NCBI GenBank assembly: GCA_027078415.1
Contig: JALWYX010000071.1
Span: forward strand, 1-36,536
Origin: Thermoanaerobaculia bacterium
Lineage (GTDB): Bacteria; Acidobacteriota; Thermoanaerobaculia; JALWYX01
Direction of reading: 5' to 3'
Length of the DNA stretch: 36,536 bases
The notes beneath the pieces were generated by a model. The model did no database searches, was not told the origin of the DNA, and saw nothing but the letters and a program-made list of their open reading frames with translations. The position numbers and the translations under genes were made by a program. Within the stretch, counting starts at the first letter, position 1; each line of letters opens with the position of its first letter. Positions 26,239 to 35,250 of this stretch are shown here, in pieces.

Positions 26239-28017
26239 ATGAGTATAAATACTTTATCTGAACTTTTTTTGGTTACTGCGAAGCATGAAAGAAAAGAGTG
26301 CCTTTTTTATAAGGAGGAGGGGGAATATAAACCTATATATAGAGACGAGTTTGTTAGTAGAGTTACATATCTTGCTAAAGCTTTATCGGAGTTAGGTGTC
26401 AAGAGGGGAGATAAGGTTGCCCTTATGTGTAACAATAGGCCTGAGTGGCCTATTGTTGACTTTGCGTGTTTATCACTTGGGGCTGCGTTGGTCCCTGTGT
26501 ATCCCACTCTTTTGCCTGAAGGAGCGGTTTATATAATACGTAATAGTGATTCGAAGGTAGTTTTTGTCGAAGGTAAGGAGAGGTTAGAAGGTATTTTGGA
26601 ACTTTCAGATCAACTCGAGCATGTCAAAGAGTTTGTTGTTATAGGAGAGAAAGATTCTGTAGAAAAAGCTGTTTCTTTTGATCAGTTTGTTGCTAGAGGG
26701 CAAGGTGCTTCTTGGGAGTGGTTAGAAGGTGAGGCTAAAAAAACTAAGAGAGACGAGCTTGCTACTATCATCTATACCAGTGGAACAACGGGTGTACCTA
26801 AAGGTGTAATGCTTTCTCATTGGAATATAACTTCTAACGTTGTAAACACTTTAAAGATATTCGAATTAGATCCGTCTTTTGTAGCTCTTTCTTTTCTTCC
26901 TCTTTCACATGCTTACGAGAGAATGGTTAATTATATATATTTCTTTAAGGGGATAGCTATAGCGTATGCTGAATCTGTTCAGACTATAGCACAAAATTTG
27001 CAAGAGATAAGACCTCATGTTTTTGTTTCTGTTCCTAGGGTTTACGAAAAAGTGCATGCTAGGATATATGAGAATATAGCAAAGTCTTCTCCGATAAAGC
27101 AAAAGTTGTTTAATTGGGCCGTTAATGTAGGTAAAGAGGCGTTGGATTATAGGTTGAAGCAGAGTTCTCCTGGTGGTCTGTTAGGTCTTAAGTTGTCTAT
27201 AGCGGACAGGTTGGTGTTCAGTAAAATACGGGAAAGATTGGGAGGAAGGTTTCAATTTGCAATGAGCGGGGGAGGTCCTCTATCTAAGGATCTTGCCGAG
27301 TTCTTCTGGGCTGCAGGTATTAGAATATACGAGGGATACGGTTTAACTGAAACTTCACCTGTTTTGACGGTTAATACTCCTGACGCTGTTAAGTTGGGTA
27401 CAGTTGGTAAACCTATACCTGAGACAGAGATAAAGATAGCAGATGACGGTGAGATATTAGCTAAAGGACCTCAAGTTATGCAAGGTTATTATAAAATGCC
27501 TGATGCTACGGCAGAGGTTATAGATGATGACGGTTGGTTCCACACTGGGGATATAGGGGAGATAGATGAAGATGGTTTTGTGAAAATAACCGATAGAAAG
27601 AAAGAGATTATAGTAAACGCTTACGGTAAAAATATAGCACCTGCACCTATAGAGAATATGATTAAAAGTAGCTTTTACATTTCACAAGCTGTTGTAATAG
27701 GGGATAGAAGAAAATTTTTAAGTGCTCTTTTAGTGCCTGATTTTGAAGCTATTAAAGCGTGGGCAGCTAGAGTAGGTAAGGAGATAGGTGAAGCTAATGA
27801 AGATATAGTTAAAAATAGCGATGTTAGAGAGCTTATTGCCTCTGAAGTGGAAAAAGTGAATTTGAAGCTTGCAAACTATGAACAGATAAAAGCCTGGGAG
27901 CTTGTGCCACATGAGTTTACTATAGAGGGAGGAGAGTTGACTCCGACGCAGAAAGTTAAAAGAAGAGTTATAAATGTAAAATACAAAGAGTTGATAGAGA
28001 GTATGTATTCGGAATAA
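26239..28017 (+). CDS. fadD: Long-chain fatty-acid-CoA ligase (AMP-binding)
   Basis: Activates fatty acids to acyl-CoA via an acyl-adenylate, the entry step of beta-oxidation. The adenylate-forming motifs are visible: IIYTSGTTGVPKGVMLSH (about residues 177-194), YGLTETSPV, TGDIGEIDEDGFVKITDRKKEI (split near residues 433-454) and the catalytic Lys region near the C terminus (GELTPTQKVKRR). Early motifs such as MCNNRPEWPIVDFAC and the length (592 residues) place it in the eukaryotic-like long-chain group (COG1022 type) rather than E. coli FadD. It has a strong AGAGGAGG ribosome site. The next gene, fadJ-like, starts 29 bases downstream. Chain-length preference is unknown. Confidence 0.92.
   Translation: MSINTLSELFLVTAKHERKECLFYKEEGEYKPIYRDEFVSRVTYLAKALSELGVKRGDKVALMCNNRPEWPIVDFACLSLGAALVPVYPTLLPEGAVYIIRNSDSKVVFVEGKERLEGILELSDQLEHVKEFVVIGEKDSVEKAVSFDQFVARGQGASWEWLEGEAKKTKRDELATIIYTSGTTGVPKGVMLSHWNITSNVVNTLKIFELDPSFVALSFLPLSHAYERMVNYIYFFKGIAIAYAESVQTIAQNLQEIRPHVFVSVPRVYEKVHARIYENIAKSSPIKQKLFNWAVNVGKEALDYRLKQSSPGGLLGLKLSIADRLVFSKIRERLGGRFQFAMSGGGPLSKDLAEFFWAAGIRIYEGYGLTETSPVLTVNTPDAVKLGTVGKPIPETEIKIADDGEILAKGPQVMQGYYKMPDATAEVIDDDGWFHTGDIGEIDEDGFVKITDRKKEIIVNAYGKNIAPAPIENMIKSSFYISQAVVIGDRRKFLSALLVPDFEAIKAWAARVGKEIGEANEDIVKNSDVRELIASEVEKVNLKLANYEQIKAWELVPHEFTIEGGELTPTQKVKRRVINVKYKELIESMYSE
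26431..26457 (+). repeat. Perfect 11-bp inverted repeat inside the acyl-CoA ligase gene
   Basis: AACAATAGGCC (26431-26441) is the exact reverse complement of GGCCTATTGTT (26447-26457), with loop TGAGT. It covers the codons for the conserved Asn-Asn-Arg-Pro-Glu-Trp-Pro-Ile-Val stretch, about 65 codons into the gene. The fold would be stable in the mRNA. Confidence 0.75.
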
Positions 28018-28046
28018 TCCATAATAATTTTTAAAAGGAAAGAAAG

Positions 28047-30179
28047 ATGGGAGCATTTAAATTAGAAGTTAGTGAAAAAATAGCTACTTTGATATTCGAT
28101 TTGCCTGAGAAAAAGGTAAATATTTTTTCTAGAGATGTCCTAAAGGAGTTGGAAGAGCTTGTAGCAGAGTTAGCTAAGAGAAATGATATAAAAGTTTTGG
28201 TGTTAACTTCCGCTAAAAAAGATGTTTTTATTGCTGGAGCAGATATAGGTGAAATAGAAAAGCTGGAAGACCCCGTGATAGCTGAAGGTGCTTCTCGAAG
28301 AGGGCAACAACTTTTTAGCAGTTGGGAATCTTTGCCTTTTCCTACCGTTGCTGCGATTGACGGAGTTTGTATGGGTGGAGGCACAGAGCTTGCCTTAGCG
28401 TGTACCTATCGTGTCATAAGTAACTCTCCAAAGGCAAAGATGGCTCTGCCTGAAGTTAAACTGGGTATTTTACCAGCGTGGGGAGGATGCGTAAGATTAC
28501 CACGAACTGTAGGACTTGAAGTTGCTCTGGATATGATTTTAACCGGTAGGAGTGTTGCGGGGAGAAAAGCTAAGCGTGTAGGGTTAGTAGATGAGGTGAT
28601 ACCTCGTGCTTCTTTCTATACAGATCTATACAAGTTTATAGAAAAATTGCCTAAAAAAAGAGAGAAAAAAGCTGGTTTGAGAAAACTTATTTTGGAAGGT
28701 AATCCTTTGGGAAGAAGATTGGTATTTGATCAGGCTAGGAAAAACGTTCTCGAGAAAACTAAAGGACATTACCCAGCTCCCCTTAGGGCTGTAGAAGTGA
28801 TAAGGATAGGTGTTGAAGAGGGAATAGCGGCTGGATTTGAAGCTGAAGCTCGTGCACTAGGTGAACTAGCTGTTTCTCCTATAACTAAAAACTTGATTCA
28901 TGTTTTCCGTCTGAGTGAATTGGGTAAGAAAATTGGAGGTTATTCAGATGTAAAATCTGTAGATCTTACAGGTGTGGCAGTTGTAGGTGCAGGTGTTATG
29001 GGAGGTGGCATAGCGCACGCTGTAGTCTCTCGTGCTAACTTACCAGTGCGTTTGAAAGATATATCCCAAGAGGCGCTTACCAAAGCTATTAAAACTGCTG
29101 CCAAACTTATAGAAAAACAGGTAAAACGTAAAAGAATTTCTGAACCTGAAGCAAAAAGACAATTAGCTCTTATCAGACCTACTTTATCAAACAGAGGATT
29201 TAAAAGATGTAACCTTATGGTAGAAGCGGTGATAGAGGATATGGGAATTAAGAAGAAAGTTTTTGAAGAATTTGAGAAGCTTTTACCAGAAGACTCTGTA
29301 TTGGGTACAAACACCTCTGCACTAGATATAGAGGAGATAGCTAGTGTATGTAAAGACCCTGGAAAAGTGATAGGTATACATTTCTTTAATCCGGTAGATA
29401 AGATGCCTCTAGTTGAGATAGTTACTACTTCTAAAACTAGCAAAGTAGCTGTCAATACAGCGCTAGATTTTACAAAAAGACTCGGTAAAACCCCTGTTGT
29501 AGTAAAAAATACTCCTGGTTTTTTGGTAAATAGATTACTTATAACTACCCTTGCAGAAGCTTTATGGGTTTTCTACGAAGGTTTCCCTATAACAGAAGTT
29601 GACAAAACTATGGAAGAATGGGGTATGCCTATGGGACCGTATACCCTTAGTGATGCAGTTGGAATAGATGTGGCGTTTAAAGTCGCTAAATATTTAGCTT
29701 CTAAGTACCCAGATAGAATAGTGTTACCGGGTTTTATTGATGAGATGTTAGCTAACAAATTTTTAGGTACAAAAGTTGGCAAAGGGTTCTACGTTTACAA
29801 AGGGAATAAGAAAAAAGAAGTTAATCAAATACTTTACGATGCTTTAGGTATAAAAGTTAGGGAAAATATATGGGAGATTACATTTATAGTTGATCGCTTA
29901 GTCTTACCCATGGTAAATGAAGCTGCTCGTGTTCTTGCCGAAGGAGTAGTAACTAGTGCGGACGAGCTCGACCTTGCAATGATATTTGGAACTGGATTCC
30001 CTCCTTTTAGAGGAGGTTTGCTTAAATGGGCCGATGCATTCGGACTCACACTTGTTATAGATAGACTTGAAGACTTGTCTAAAACGATACACCCCAGATT
30101 CAAACCGTCCAAAGAGCTGTTGGAAGTAGCAAATAAAGGAGGGTTTTACTCTCTATACGGTTACGAGAAGAGTAATTGA
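28047..30179 (+). CDS. fadJ: Bifunctional enoyl-CoA hydratase / 3-hydroxyacyl-CoA dehydrogenase
   Basis: The multifunctional alpha subunit of fatty-acid beta-oxidation. Residues about 1-200 are a crotonase domain with both catalytic glutamates, Glu114 (GGGTELALAC) and Glu136 (LPEVKLGILP), corresponding to Glu119 and Glu139 of E. coli FadB. The NAD domain starts near 308 (VAVVGAGVMGGGIA), and the dehydrogenase pair His445/Glu457 lies in GIHFFNPVDKMPLVEIV. A duplicated C-terminal helical domain ends the 710-residue protein. It follows the acyl-CoA ligase by 29 bases with an AAGGAAAG ribosome site. Thiolase and acyl-CoA dehydrogenase are not in the window. FadB is an equally acceptable name. Confidence 0.93.
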   Translation: MGAFKLEVSEKIATLIFDLPEKKVNIFSRDVLKELEELVAELAKRNDIKVLVLTSAKKDVFIAGADIGEIEKLEDPVIAEGASRRGQQLFSSWESLPFPTVAAIDGVCMGGGTELALACTYRVISNSPKAKMALPEVKLGILPAWGGCVRLPRTVGLEVALDMILTGRSVAGRKAKRVGLVDEVIPRASFYTDLYKFIEKLPKKREKKAGLRKLILEGNPLGRRLVFDQARKNVLEKTKGHYPAPLRAVEVIRIGVEEGIAAGFEAEARALGELAVSPITKNLIHVFRLSELGKKIGGYSDVKSVDLTGVAVVGAGVMGGGIAHAVVSRANLPVRLKDISQEALTKAIKTAAKLIEKQVKRKRISEPEAKRQLALIRPTLSNRGFKRCNLMVEAVIEDMGIKKKVFEEFEKLLPEDSVLGTNTSALDIEEIASVCKDPGKVIGIHFFNPVDKMPLVEIVTTSKTSKVAVNTALDFTKRLGKTPVVVKNTPGFLVNRLLITTLAEALWVFYEGFPITEVDKTMEEWGMPMGPYTLSDAVGIDVAFKVAKYLASKYPDRIVLPGFIDEMLANKFLGTKVGKGFYVYKGNKKKEVNQILYDALGIKVRENIWEITFIVDRLVLPMVNEAARVLAEGVVTSADELDLAMIFGTGFPPFRGGLLKWADAFGLTLVIDRLEDLSKTIHPRFKPSKELLEVANKGGFYSLYGYEKSN

Positions 30180-30187
30180 TACTTTAT

Positions 30188-31804
30188 TTATCGCTCACCG
30201 TTTGACACTAAAGCTATACCAGGACGACGGGGATCGTCTATCGCGAAAAAGTTAGCACTTTTTACACCTGCTATTTGAACATCTCCTAGTGTATCTACGT
30301 AATCTATTTCTATTTTGTAGTTGTCTTCCAATGTGTTGATCTCGGTTTTAGGGAGCAGATAAGGATAATATTTCTCTAGTAATACTTTGGTTTTTTCATT
30401 CCCCCACCATTGTGAATGAAATCTGGGTGCAGTTACGGCTTTATATAGGGGAAATTTATAGTTTATATGATTTATAATAACTTGAAAAATAGTCGTTATT
30501 ATAGTTGGTCCTCCTGGTGATCCAAGAGCTATAATGGTGTCTTCTTTCTCTATTATTGTAGGTGTCATAGATGATACCATCCTTTTGTTTCCTTCTATAA
30601 GATTAGCTTTACTACCTGGTAACCCATAGATGTTTGTATAGTGTTCATCAATAGCAAAATCGTCAATTTCGTTGTTTAATAAAAATCCTCCACCTTCTAC
30701 TACTATTCCTGAACCGTAAGAGGTGTTGAGAGTAGTTGTTATAGAGATTGCCATTTTGTTATGGTCTATTATTGAATAATGTGTTGTGTCACTGTTTAAA
30801 ACTTTAATTTTTCGCTCTATCTGTTCGTCAGTTAGAAAGGATTTGTAATCTATCTTTACAAAGTCAGGATCACCCAAAAACCTTCTGTCTTTAAAAACCT
30901 CTTTTTCTATCTCTGCGAATTTTTTTATCTGCTCTGCCGAGTAAGGTTTTGGGAGTTTTATTTTACTAGTTATCTTAAGAAGTTGAGCTAAAGCTATTCC
31001 ACCTGCAGATGGTAAGGGCATGGTATTTATTGCATATCCTTGGTAATTTATTTTGATAGGTTGTCTCCAGATAGCTTTGTAGCTTTTTAAATCCTCTAAA
31101 GTGATCACACCTTCTCTACTTTGTACTGTTTTTACTATAAGGTTTGCTATCTTCCCTTTATAAAAATTGTTTGGATCTTTTGCTATAAGTTTTAGTGTAG
31201 AGGCTAACTCCTTCTGAGTAAATATTTTATGTAATTTGGGATTAAAGTATCGTCTAAAATTGCTGTATTGAGAGGCTATCTCCGATTTTTCAAATTTACG
31301 TTGGGCTGCAGCTACACTCTGAACAAATCTGAAATTTGCTATAAAGCCGTTTTCTGCTAACTCTATTGCAGGTTTTAATAGATCTTCCCACTCAAGTGTA
31401 CCCCACATCTTGTATAGTTCAACCATACCTGCCACAGAACCGGGTGTCCCTACAGCTTTTCCCGAATATAAGGAAAGATCTTCAACGATTTTGCCATTTT
31501 TATAGAACATTTCTGAATTGGCATTTCTAGGTGCTGTTTCTCTAAAATCTAGGGCAAAATATTTTCCACTTGGGTCTCTTATAATTGCAAAACCACCTCC
31601 ACCTATATTACCTGCTGATGGGTAAGTTACAGCTAGAGCAAAGTGCAACGCTATGGCAGCATCCACAGCATTTCCTCCTTTGATAAGTATTGCTGCTGCT
31701 ATTTCCCCGGCTATAGCTTCAGGAGAGGATATTGCAAATCGCGGTGTTGCTACTAAGGTTTGTGTGGTTATGAAAATCGTTGCTATTAGTATATTAAGTT
31801 TCAT
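30188..31804 (-). CDS. ggt: Secreted gamma-glutamyltransferase
   Basis: An N-terminal-nucleophile hydrolase that cleaves glutathione and other gamma-glutamyl compounds in the periplasm. The signal peptide covers residues 1-19 (Leu-Val-Ala cleavage). The large-subunit motifs GGNAVDAAIA, GNIGGGGF and FRETAPR (Arg88 binds the glutamyl group) come first. The enzyme should cut itself before Thr340 in SDTTHYS, which becomes the nucleophile; LNTSYGSG, NNEIDDF, MVSSMTPT and GSPGGPTI follow as in known enzymes. Length (538 residues) is close to the E. coli enzyme. Its start overlaps the RNase D gene by 11 bases. The stop is 8 bases from the convergent fadJ stop. Confidence 0.94.
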   Translation of the reverse strand: MKLNILIATIFITTQTLVATPRFAISSPEAIAGEIAAAILIKGGNAVDAAIALHFALAVTYPSAGNIGGGGFAIIRDPSGKYFALDFRETAPRNANSEMFYKNGKIVEDLSLYSGKAVGTPGSVAGMVELYKMWGTLEWEDLLKPAIELAENGFIANFRFVQSVAAAQRKFEKSEIASQYSNFRRYFNPKLHKIFTQKELASTLKLIAKDPNNFYKGKIANLIVKTVQSREGVITLEDLKSYKAIWRQPIKINYQGYAINTMPLPSAGGIALAQLLKITSKIKLPKPYSAEQIKKFAEIEKEVFKDRRFLGDPDFVKIDYKSFLTDEQIERKIKVLNSDTTHYSIIDHNKMAISITTTLNTSYGSGIVVEGGGFLLNNEIDDFAIDEHYTNIYGLPGSKANLIEGNKRMVSSMTPTIIEKEDTIIALGSPGGPTIITTIFQVIINHINYKFPLYKAVTAPRFHSQWWGNEKTKVLLEKYYPYLLPKTEINTLEDNYKIEIDYVDTLGDVQIAGVKSANFFAIDDPRRPGIALVSNGER

Positions 31805-32858
31805 TTAAAACCTCCTTTATAAAAGGAGTTATGATAATTTTTCTCCACCTAGGAATAGGGATTAAGAGGTTAATATTCTCAGGAGTTTCGAAGTAACGTA
31901 AAAGTATATCCTTTATCTCTTTTCTCAATATAAGGTTTATTGGCAGGTTTAGTTCCTCTGCTACAGAGGCAACTTTTTTTTCAAACATTTTCCATCTCAT
32001 TTTAGCTTTCTCTAATGTGTGGTTTTGATGGTGATCGGTTTGTATTTTAGATATAACCGCTACTATTTCTCGATTTTTGCTATCTTTGCCAGAGAAATTC
32101 TTAGCTAGTTTAAGCAGATCTTTATCCTTCATTATAAATGGTCTAGGAAGATTTTTTTTTCTAGCTTTTTCTTCTCTCCACTCTGCTAGCTTTTGAAGAA
32201 TAGCCAGATTTTTGCCAGTTAAGTTTAATCCTCCTTTTATTCTACGCCATGCGTTTTGAGGAGTTGGTAAGAATCTCTCTACATTTAAAAACAATTCTGT
32301 TTCTTCGAAAACCCACTGAAATCTATCTAGTTTTAATAGTTCTTTTCTCATAAGTCTAAAAAGAGGTATAAGATAGGCTACGTCTAACGATGCGTAAGTA
32401 AGCTGACAGGTAGATAATGGACGTTGCAACCAGTTAGTTCTTCTAGTTTCTTTTGTTATGGCTATGTTGAAATATTTATTTACTAAGGTTGAGTATCCTG
32501 GTGGAGGCCAATAGCCTATAAAAGTTGCGGCTATCTGTAAATCAAAACATTTCTTAGGTAACTGCAATGTGTTGTGATATAAAACTTCTATATCTTCAGC
32601 ACAGCTGTAGAAAATTTTTATAGAATCGTTTTGTAATAAAGGAACGAGAGATAGAAGGTCTATATCTAAAGGATCTATTAAGTAGATAGAGTCGACGGTG
32701 GCTATTTGTATCAAGCCTAGAAGAGGGAGAAAGGTTTTTTCACGCACAAATTCTGTATCTATAGCTACTATCTCGCTTTTTAGAATTTCCGCGATCGATT
32801 GTACACTGTTACTACGATTTACCCATACTATTTTCTTTGGGATGAACACCTTACTCAC
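31794..32858 (-). CDS. rnd: Ribonuclease D (3'-5' exoribonuclease)
   Basis: A DEDDy exonuclease that trims tRNA 3' ends. Catalytic residues are visible as Asp34 and Glu36 (AIDTEFVREKTF), Asp89 (YSCAEDIEVL), and Tyr155 with Asp159 (TYASLDVAYL). The stretch PLLGLIQIA is also typical. An HRDC-like helical domain occupies about residues 206-285 (LAILQKLAEWREEKARKKNL; DLLKLAKNF). The 354-residue length is near E. coli RNase D. One base separates it from the secreted protein gene upstream, and it overlaps ggt by 11 bases. No thematic link to ggt is evident. Confidence 0.92.
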   Translation of the reverse strand: MSKVFIPKKIVWVNRSNSVQSIAEILKSEIVAIDTEFVREKTFLPLLGLIQIATVDSIYLIDPLDIDLLSLVPLLQNDSIKIFYSCAEDIEVLYHNTLQLPKKCFDLQIAATFIGYWPPPGYSTLVNKYFNIAITKETRRTNWLQRPLSTCQLTYASLDVAYLIPLFRLMRKELLKLDRFQWVFEETELFLNVERFLPTPQNAWRRIKGGLNLTGKNLAILQKLAEWREEKARKKNLPRPFIMKDKDLLKLAKNFSGKDSKNREIVAVISKIQTDHHQNHTLEKAKMRWKMFEKKVASVAEELNLPINLILRKEIKDILLRYFETPENINLLIPIPRWRKIIITPFIKEVLNET

Positions 32859-32859
32859 C

Positions 32860-33591
32860 TTATGAAGGTGGTATAATCTTGGGATTTAAAGGATTAAACT
32901 CTATATATTTGTATCCTTTAGGCAATTCAAACATCTTTAGCGGTATATCGTAGAGATTTTTTATTTCTTCTATTCTCTCTTCCATACTTGCACTGCCAGT
33001 CGGTGTTGTGAAGGTGGTTAGCTCTCTTACAGGTATCCCTTCAGCTTTTTTTATAAAATCTAACCATTCGTCTCCTGATGGATTGAACGATGCGAGTTTG
33101 ACTCTATATTTATTTATTATGTTAAGGTGAGATAATGATCTGTCTATCCAACTTTCTATTCCTATCTTTATATAATTGTTTGAAAGCTTGACGTTGTACA
33201 CTTGCACTTTTTTCCCTTTGTACAATTTTTCTTCTTCAATGTTCCATTTAATTTCTCTAAATCGCATACTTTCTTTCATAGTTTGCCATTTTTTTAAATC
33301 AAAAATAGGGGATTGTAAGACAGCTTTAAAAGATCTTGGTATTACAGTATATTCCTTACTATTCTTGGATACTACATAAACGGTTCCTTTATTTGAATCA
33401 AAAATGGCATAACTGCTGTTGTTTTCAACCCTTAGTAAGTGGTTTTTTATCAGATAAGTTACTTTGTATCTTCCAGCATCTTTAGTGGAAGAAGAAGGAG
33501 GGGGAATAATTTCCTTTATTATTAGATATTGAGCATATGTTAGGTGATTAAACAGTAGTACTGATAATATAGTTAATATAGGATGTTTCAT
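32860..33591 (-). CDS. Secreted protein of unknown function (LolA/DUF4412-like)
   Basis: A 243-residue protein with an N-terminal signal peptide (residues 1-20, ending Thr-Tyr-Ala). The mature part looks beta-rich, with the run 'Leu-Leu-Arg-Val-Glu-Asn' then 'Ala-Ile-Phe-Asp-Ser-Asn' and 'Lys-Glu-Tyr-Thr-Val-Ile', a pattern I associate with DUF4412 and other LolA-like periplasmic proteins that bind lipid in a half-barrel. I cannot confirm the family. No Cys lies at a lipobox. It is the first gene of the minus-strand run leading to rnd and ggt, and its start is 45 bases from the divergent acyltransferase-like gene. Confidence 0.55.
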   Translation of the reverse strand: MKHPILTILSVLLFNHLTYAQYLIIKEIIPPPSSSTKDAGRYKVTYLIKNHLLRVENNSSYAIFDSNKGTVYVVSKNSKEYTVIPRSFKAVLQSPIFDLKKWQTMKESMRFREIKWNIEEEKLYKGKKVQVYNVKLSNNYIKIGIESWIDRSLSHLNIINKYRVKLASFNPSGDEWLDFIKKAEGIPVRELTTFTTPTGSASMEERIEEIKNLYDIPLKMFELPKGYKYIEFNPLNPKIIPPS

Positions 33592-33636
33592 ACATTGAGT
33601 TTACAGAAAAAAGTTTTTCTTTAGAAGGGGGGCATC

Positions 33637-34857
33637 ATGGGAGATGCCAGGTCTACAGTGAGTCTATCTTTTTGGCAGGACTTCAACTGTTTCTCTCGTT
33701 TAGAGCGTAAATGGAAAGATCTATTTTCCAGACAGAAGTTTCCTAACCACTTTACCAGTTGGGAATGGATGAGTTCGTGGTGGGATTCTTTTTCCGGCAA
33801 CGCTATTCCCCACGTGATAGGAGTAGAGGCTGGAGGTACTCTTTTAGCTGTTATGCCTCTTATGGCTATCCCAGGAGAGAAAGAAACTTTTTCTCTTGAA
33901 ACGTTGGGTAATAAATTTATTGTCTCATACGGTACTCCTGTTTTAGCGGAAGAAAAAGTTGTAGGAAGTCTTGTTAAGTTTTTATCTAGAGGCTTGTCAA
34001 GATTGTTGGATTCTAAAGAGTGGAATAGGATAGTAATAAAGGGAATAGACCAAACTACTACTAAGGCGTTTGAGAAGATTTTTGTTTCTAAAGAGCTGAA
34101 AGTTAAAGTAGAGAGCTACAGATCGTCGGCTACTATTAGATTGACTGGGGAATGGGAGCAATTTTGGCAGATGCAACCCCCTGCTATGCGAAGATCTGTT
34201 AAGAAGGGGAGAGATAATATAAAGTCTCAAAGCTTGAAGTTAAATTTCTATACTTGTAAAAGTTTTGGACTTCGCGATAAAGAGTGGTTGGAAATAACCA
34301 GAATATACAAAAGGTCTAAATTTTACGATGAAGCAGGACCTCTAAGTAGCAACGTTTTTCCTTTCTGGGAGCGGTTTTTTAGTAGAGCTACAGAAAGCGG
34401 AATATTGGAAGTTATACTGATGCTTCTAAACGATAGACCTGCAGCCTTTTCTATAGGAATAAAAAGCAAGCATAAATACACTGTATGGCTACTGGACGAA
34501 GATCCTAATGCGTCTCTTTTTAGTCCGGCGAGATTACTCATAGCGGAAATATTTAAACGTTTGTATAAGCAAAATAAGAAGATATGTGAAATATCTCCTT
34601 ATGTTCTACCCTATTTTCCGGAGTTCAACACTCGTACAAGCGAATTGTATTTGATTACAGCAGGAAAACAGTTGCAAATTATAAGAGATATTAGTAAAAA
34701 GTTGCGAGAGAGAGTTGCTTCTTTTAAAGGAAAGGATAATATCAAGGATAAAGCTGCTAAAAAGGTTGCCTCCTTTGAATCTTTGCAAAAAGAGATAAAA
34801 AGTAAGCTTGGTAATATAGCTAATTTAGGAAAAAATTGGTTTTCTAAGAGAAAGTAG
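33637..34857 (+). CDS. BioF2/FemAB-like GNAT acyltransferase
   Basis: A 406-residue protein resembling the Acetyltransf_6 (BioF2-like, CelD/FemAB-related) group: an N-terminal half with FTSWEWMSSWWDSF (about residues 39-52) and AVMPLMAI, then a GNAT-like second half with ITRIYKRSKFYDE and AFSIGIK around residues 210-275. Members transfer acyl or aminoacyl groups in envelope polysaccharide or peptidoglycan modification, but substrates are mostly unknown. After about residue 345 the protein ends in a basic helical tail rich in Lys (SKKLRERVASFKGKDN, then AAKKVASFE). No signal peptide or membrane segment is visible. A GAAGGGGGG ribosome site precedes the ATG. It stands alone, with long spacers downstream. 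Confidence 0.65.
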   Translation: MGDARSTVSLSFWQDFNCFSRLERKWKDLFSRQKFPNHFTSWEWMSSWWDSFSGNAIPHVIGVEAGGTLLAVMPLMAIPGEKETFSLETLGNKFIVSYGTPVLAEEKVVGSLVKFLSRGLSRLLDSKEWNRIVIKGIDQTTTKAFEKIFVSKELKVKVESYRSSATIRLTGEWEQFWQMQPPAMRRSVKKGRDNIKSQSLKLNFYTCKSFGLRDKEWLEITRIYKRSKFYDEAGPLSSNVFPFWERFFSRATESGILEVILMLLNDRPAAFSIGIKSKHKYTVWLLDEDPNASLFSPARLLIAEIFKRLYKQNKKICEISPYVLPYFPEFNTRTSELYLITAGKQLQIIRDISKKLRERVASFKGKDNIKDKAAKKVASFESLQKEIKSKLGNIANLGKNWFSKRK

Positions 34858-35091
34858 AATTTTCTGTAAAAGTATGAGTTTGCCCTTGTAATGTGAGAAA
34901 ATTGTGTATAAAACCTTTTTAGGATCCTTCAGTTTGTAAGTGAGGTTGTGTTATTAGAGGTATATATACGAGACATTTTTTCCCGAAAATAGATTGTAAA
35001 GTTACATGAGATTCTATCTGTCTGGTTTTAGCTGGAGAGGCATTAAGAATGTTTTATTAGTTTCATAAGTATAGTGTTGTTTGTACTTTGA

Positions 35092-35135
35092 AAAGAGGCG
35101 GATAGACTTTATCCGATCTTATCATCCGCCTCTTT
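35092..35135 (+). promoter_or_regulatory. 12-bp perfect inverted repeat, terminator-like or regulatory
   Basis: AAAGAGGCGGAT (35092-35103) pairs perfectly with ATCCGCCTCTTT (35124-35135) across a 20-base loop. A second, mutually exclusive hairpin is possible: CGGATA (35099-35104) with TATCCG (35110-35115). The stem is GC-rich in an AT-rich spacer. Only TTT then AGATATTT follows, so it is a weak intrinsic terminator at best; it could end transcription from the gene at 33637 or act as a protein-binding site just before the promoter at 35142. Confidence 0.65.
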
Positions 35136-35141
35136 AGATAT

Positions 35142-35170
35142 TTGAGTGCTTTGTTTTGGATAGGTATAAG
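35142..35170 (+). promoter_or_regulatory. Possible sigma-70 promoter for the metal-binding lipoprotein gene
   Basis: TTGAGT (35142-35147) and TATAAG (35165-35170) are separated by 17 bases, matching the TTGACA/TATAAT consensus at 4 and 5 of 6 positions. Transcription would start near 35177, giving a leader of about 74 bases. Confidence 0.45.
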
Positions 35171-35250
35171 CTTGTATGAAAACCTTTGTTTAGCTGTTAG
35201 AATTGGCTAGAAAAGTTTGTATCTGTATCCTCTTAGAGGAGGTTTTTGTT

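Larger units (their letters stand above)
34858..35250 (+). other. 393-base gap without a convincing gene
   Basis: AT-rich spacer between the acyltransferase-like gene and the metal-binding lipoprotein. It holds a strong inverted repeat (35092-35135), a promoter-like pair of hexamers (35142-35170) and the ribosome site AGAGGAGG (35236-35243). A 20-codon frame, 35006-35068, opens with ATG but has no ribosome site and no recognisable sequence. An in-frame TTG at 35203 would extend the lipoprotein backwards, but it lacks a ribosome site and would bury the signal peptide. Confidence 0.7.

Noticed and set aside
35006-35068. 20-codon frame ahead of the hairpin at 35092, considered as an attenuation leader peptide
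   Set aside because: It has no ribosome site, no run of one regulatory amino acid, and a likely promoter lies downstream of the hairpin.
35203-35250. TTG start extending the metal-binding lipoprotein
   Set aside because: No ribosome site, and it would mask the lipoprotein signal; the ATG at 35251 has AGAGGAGG in front.
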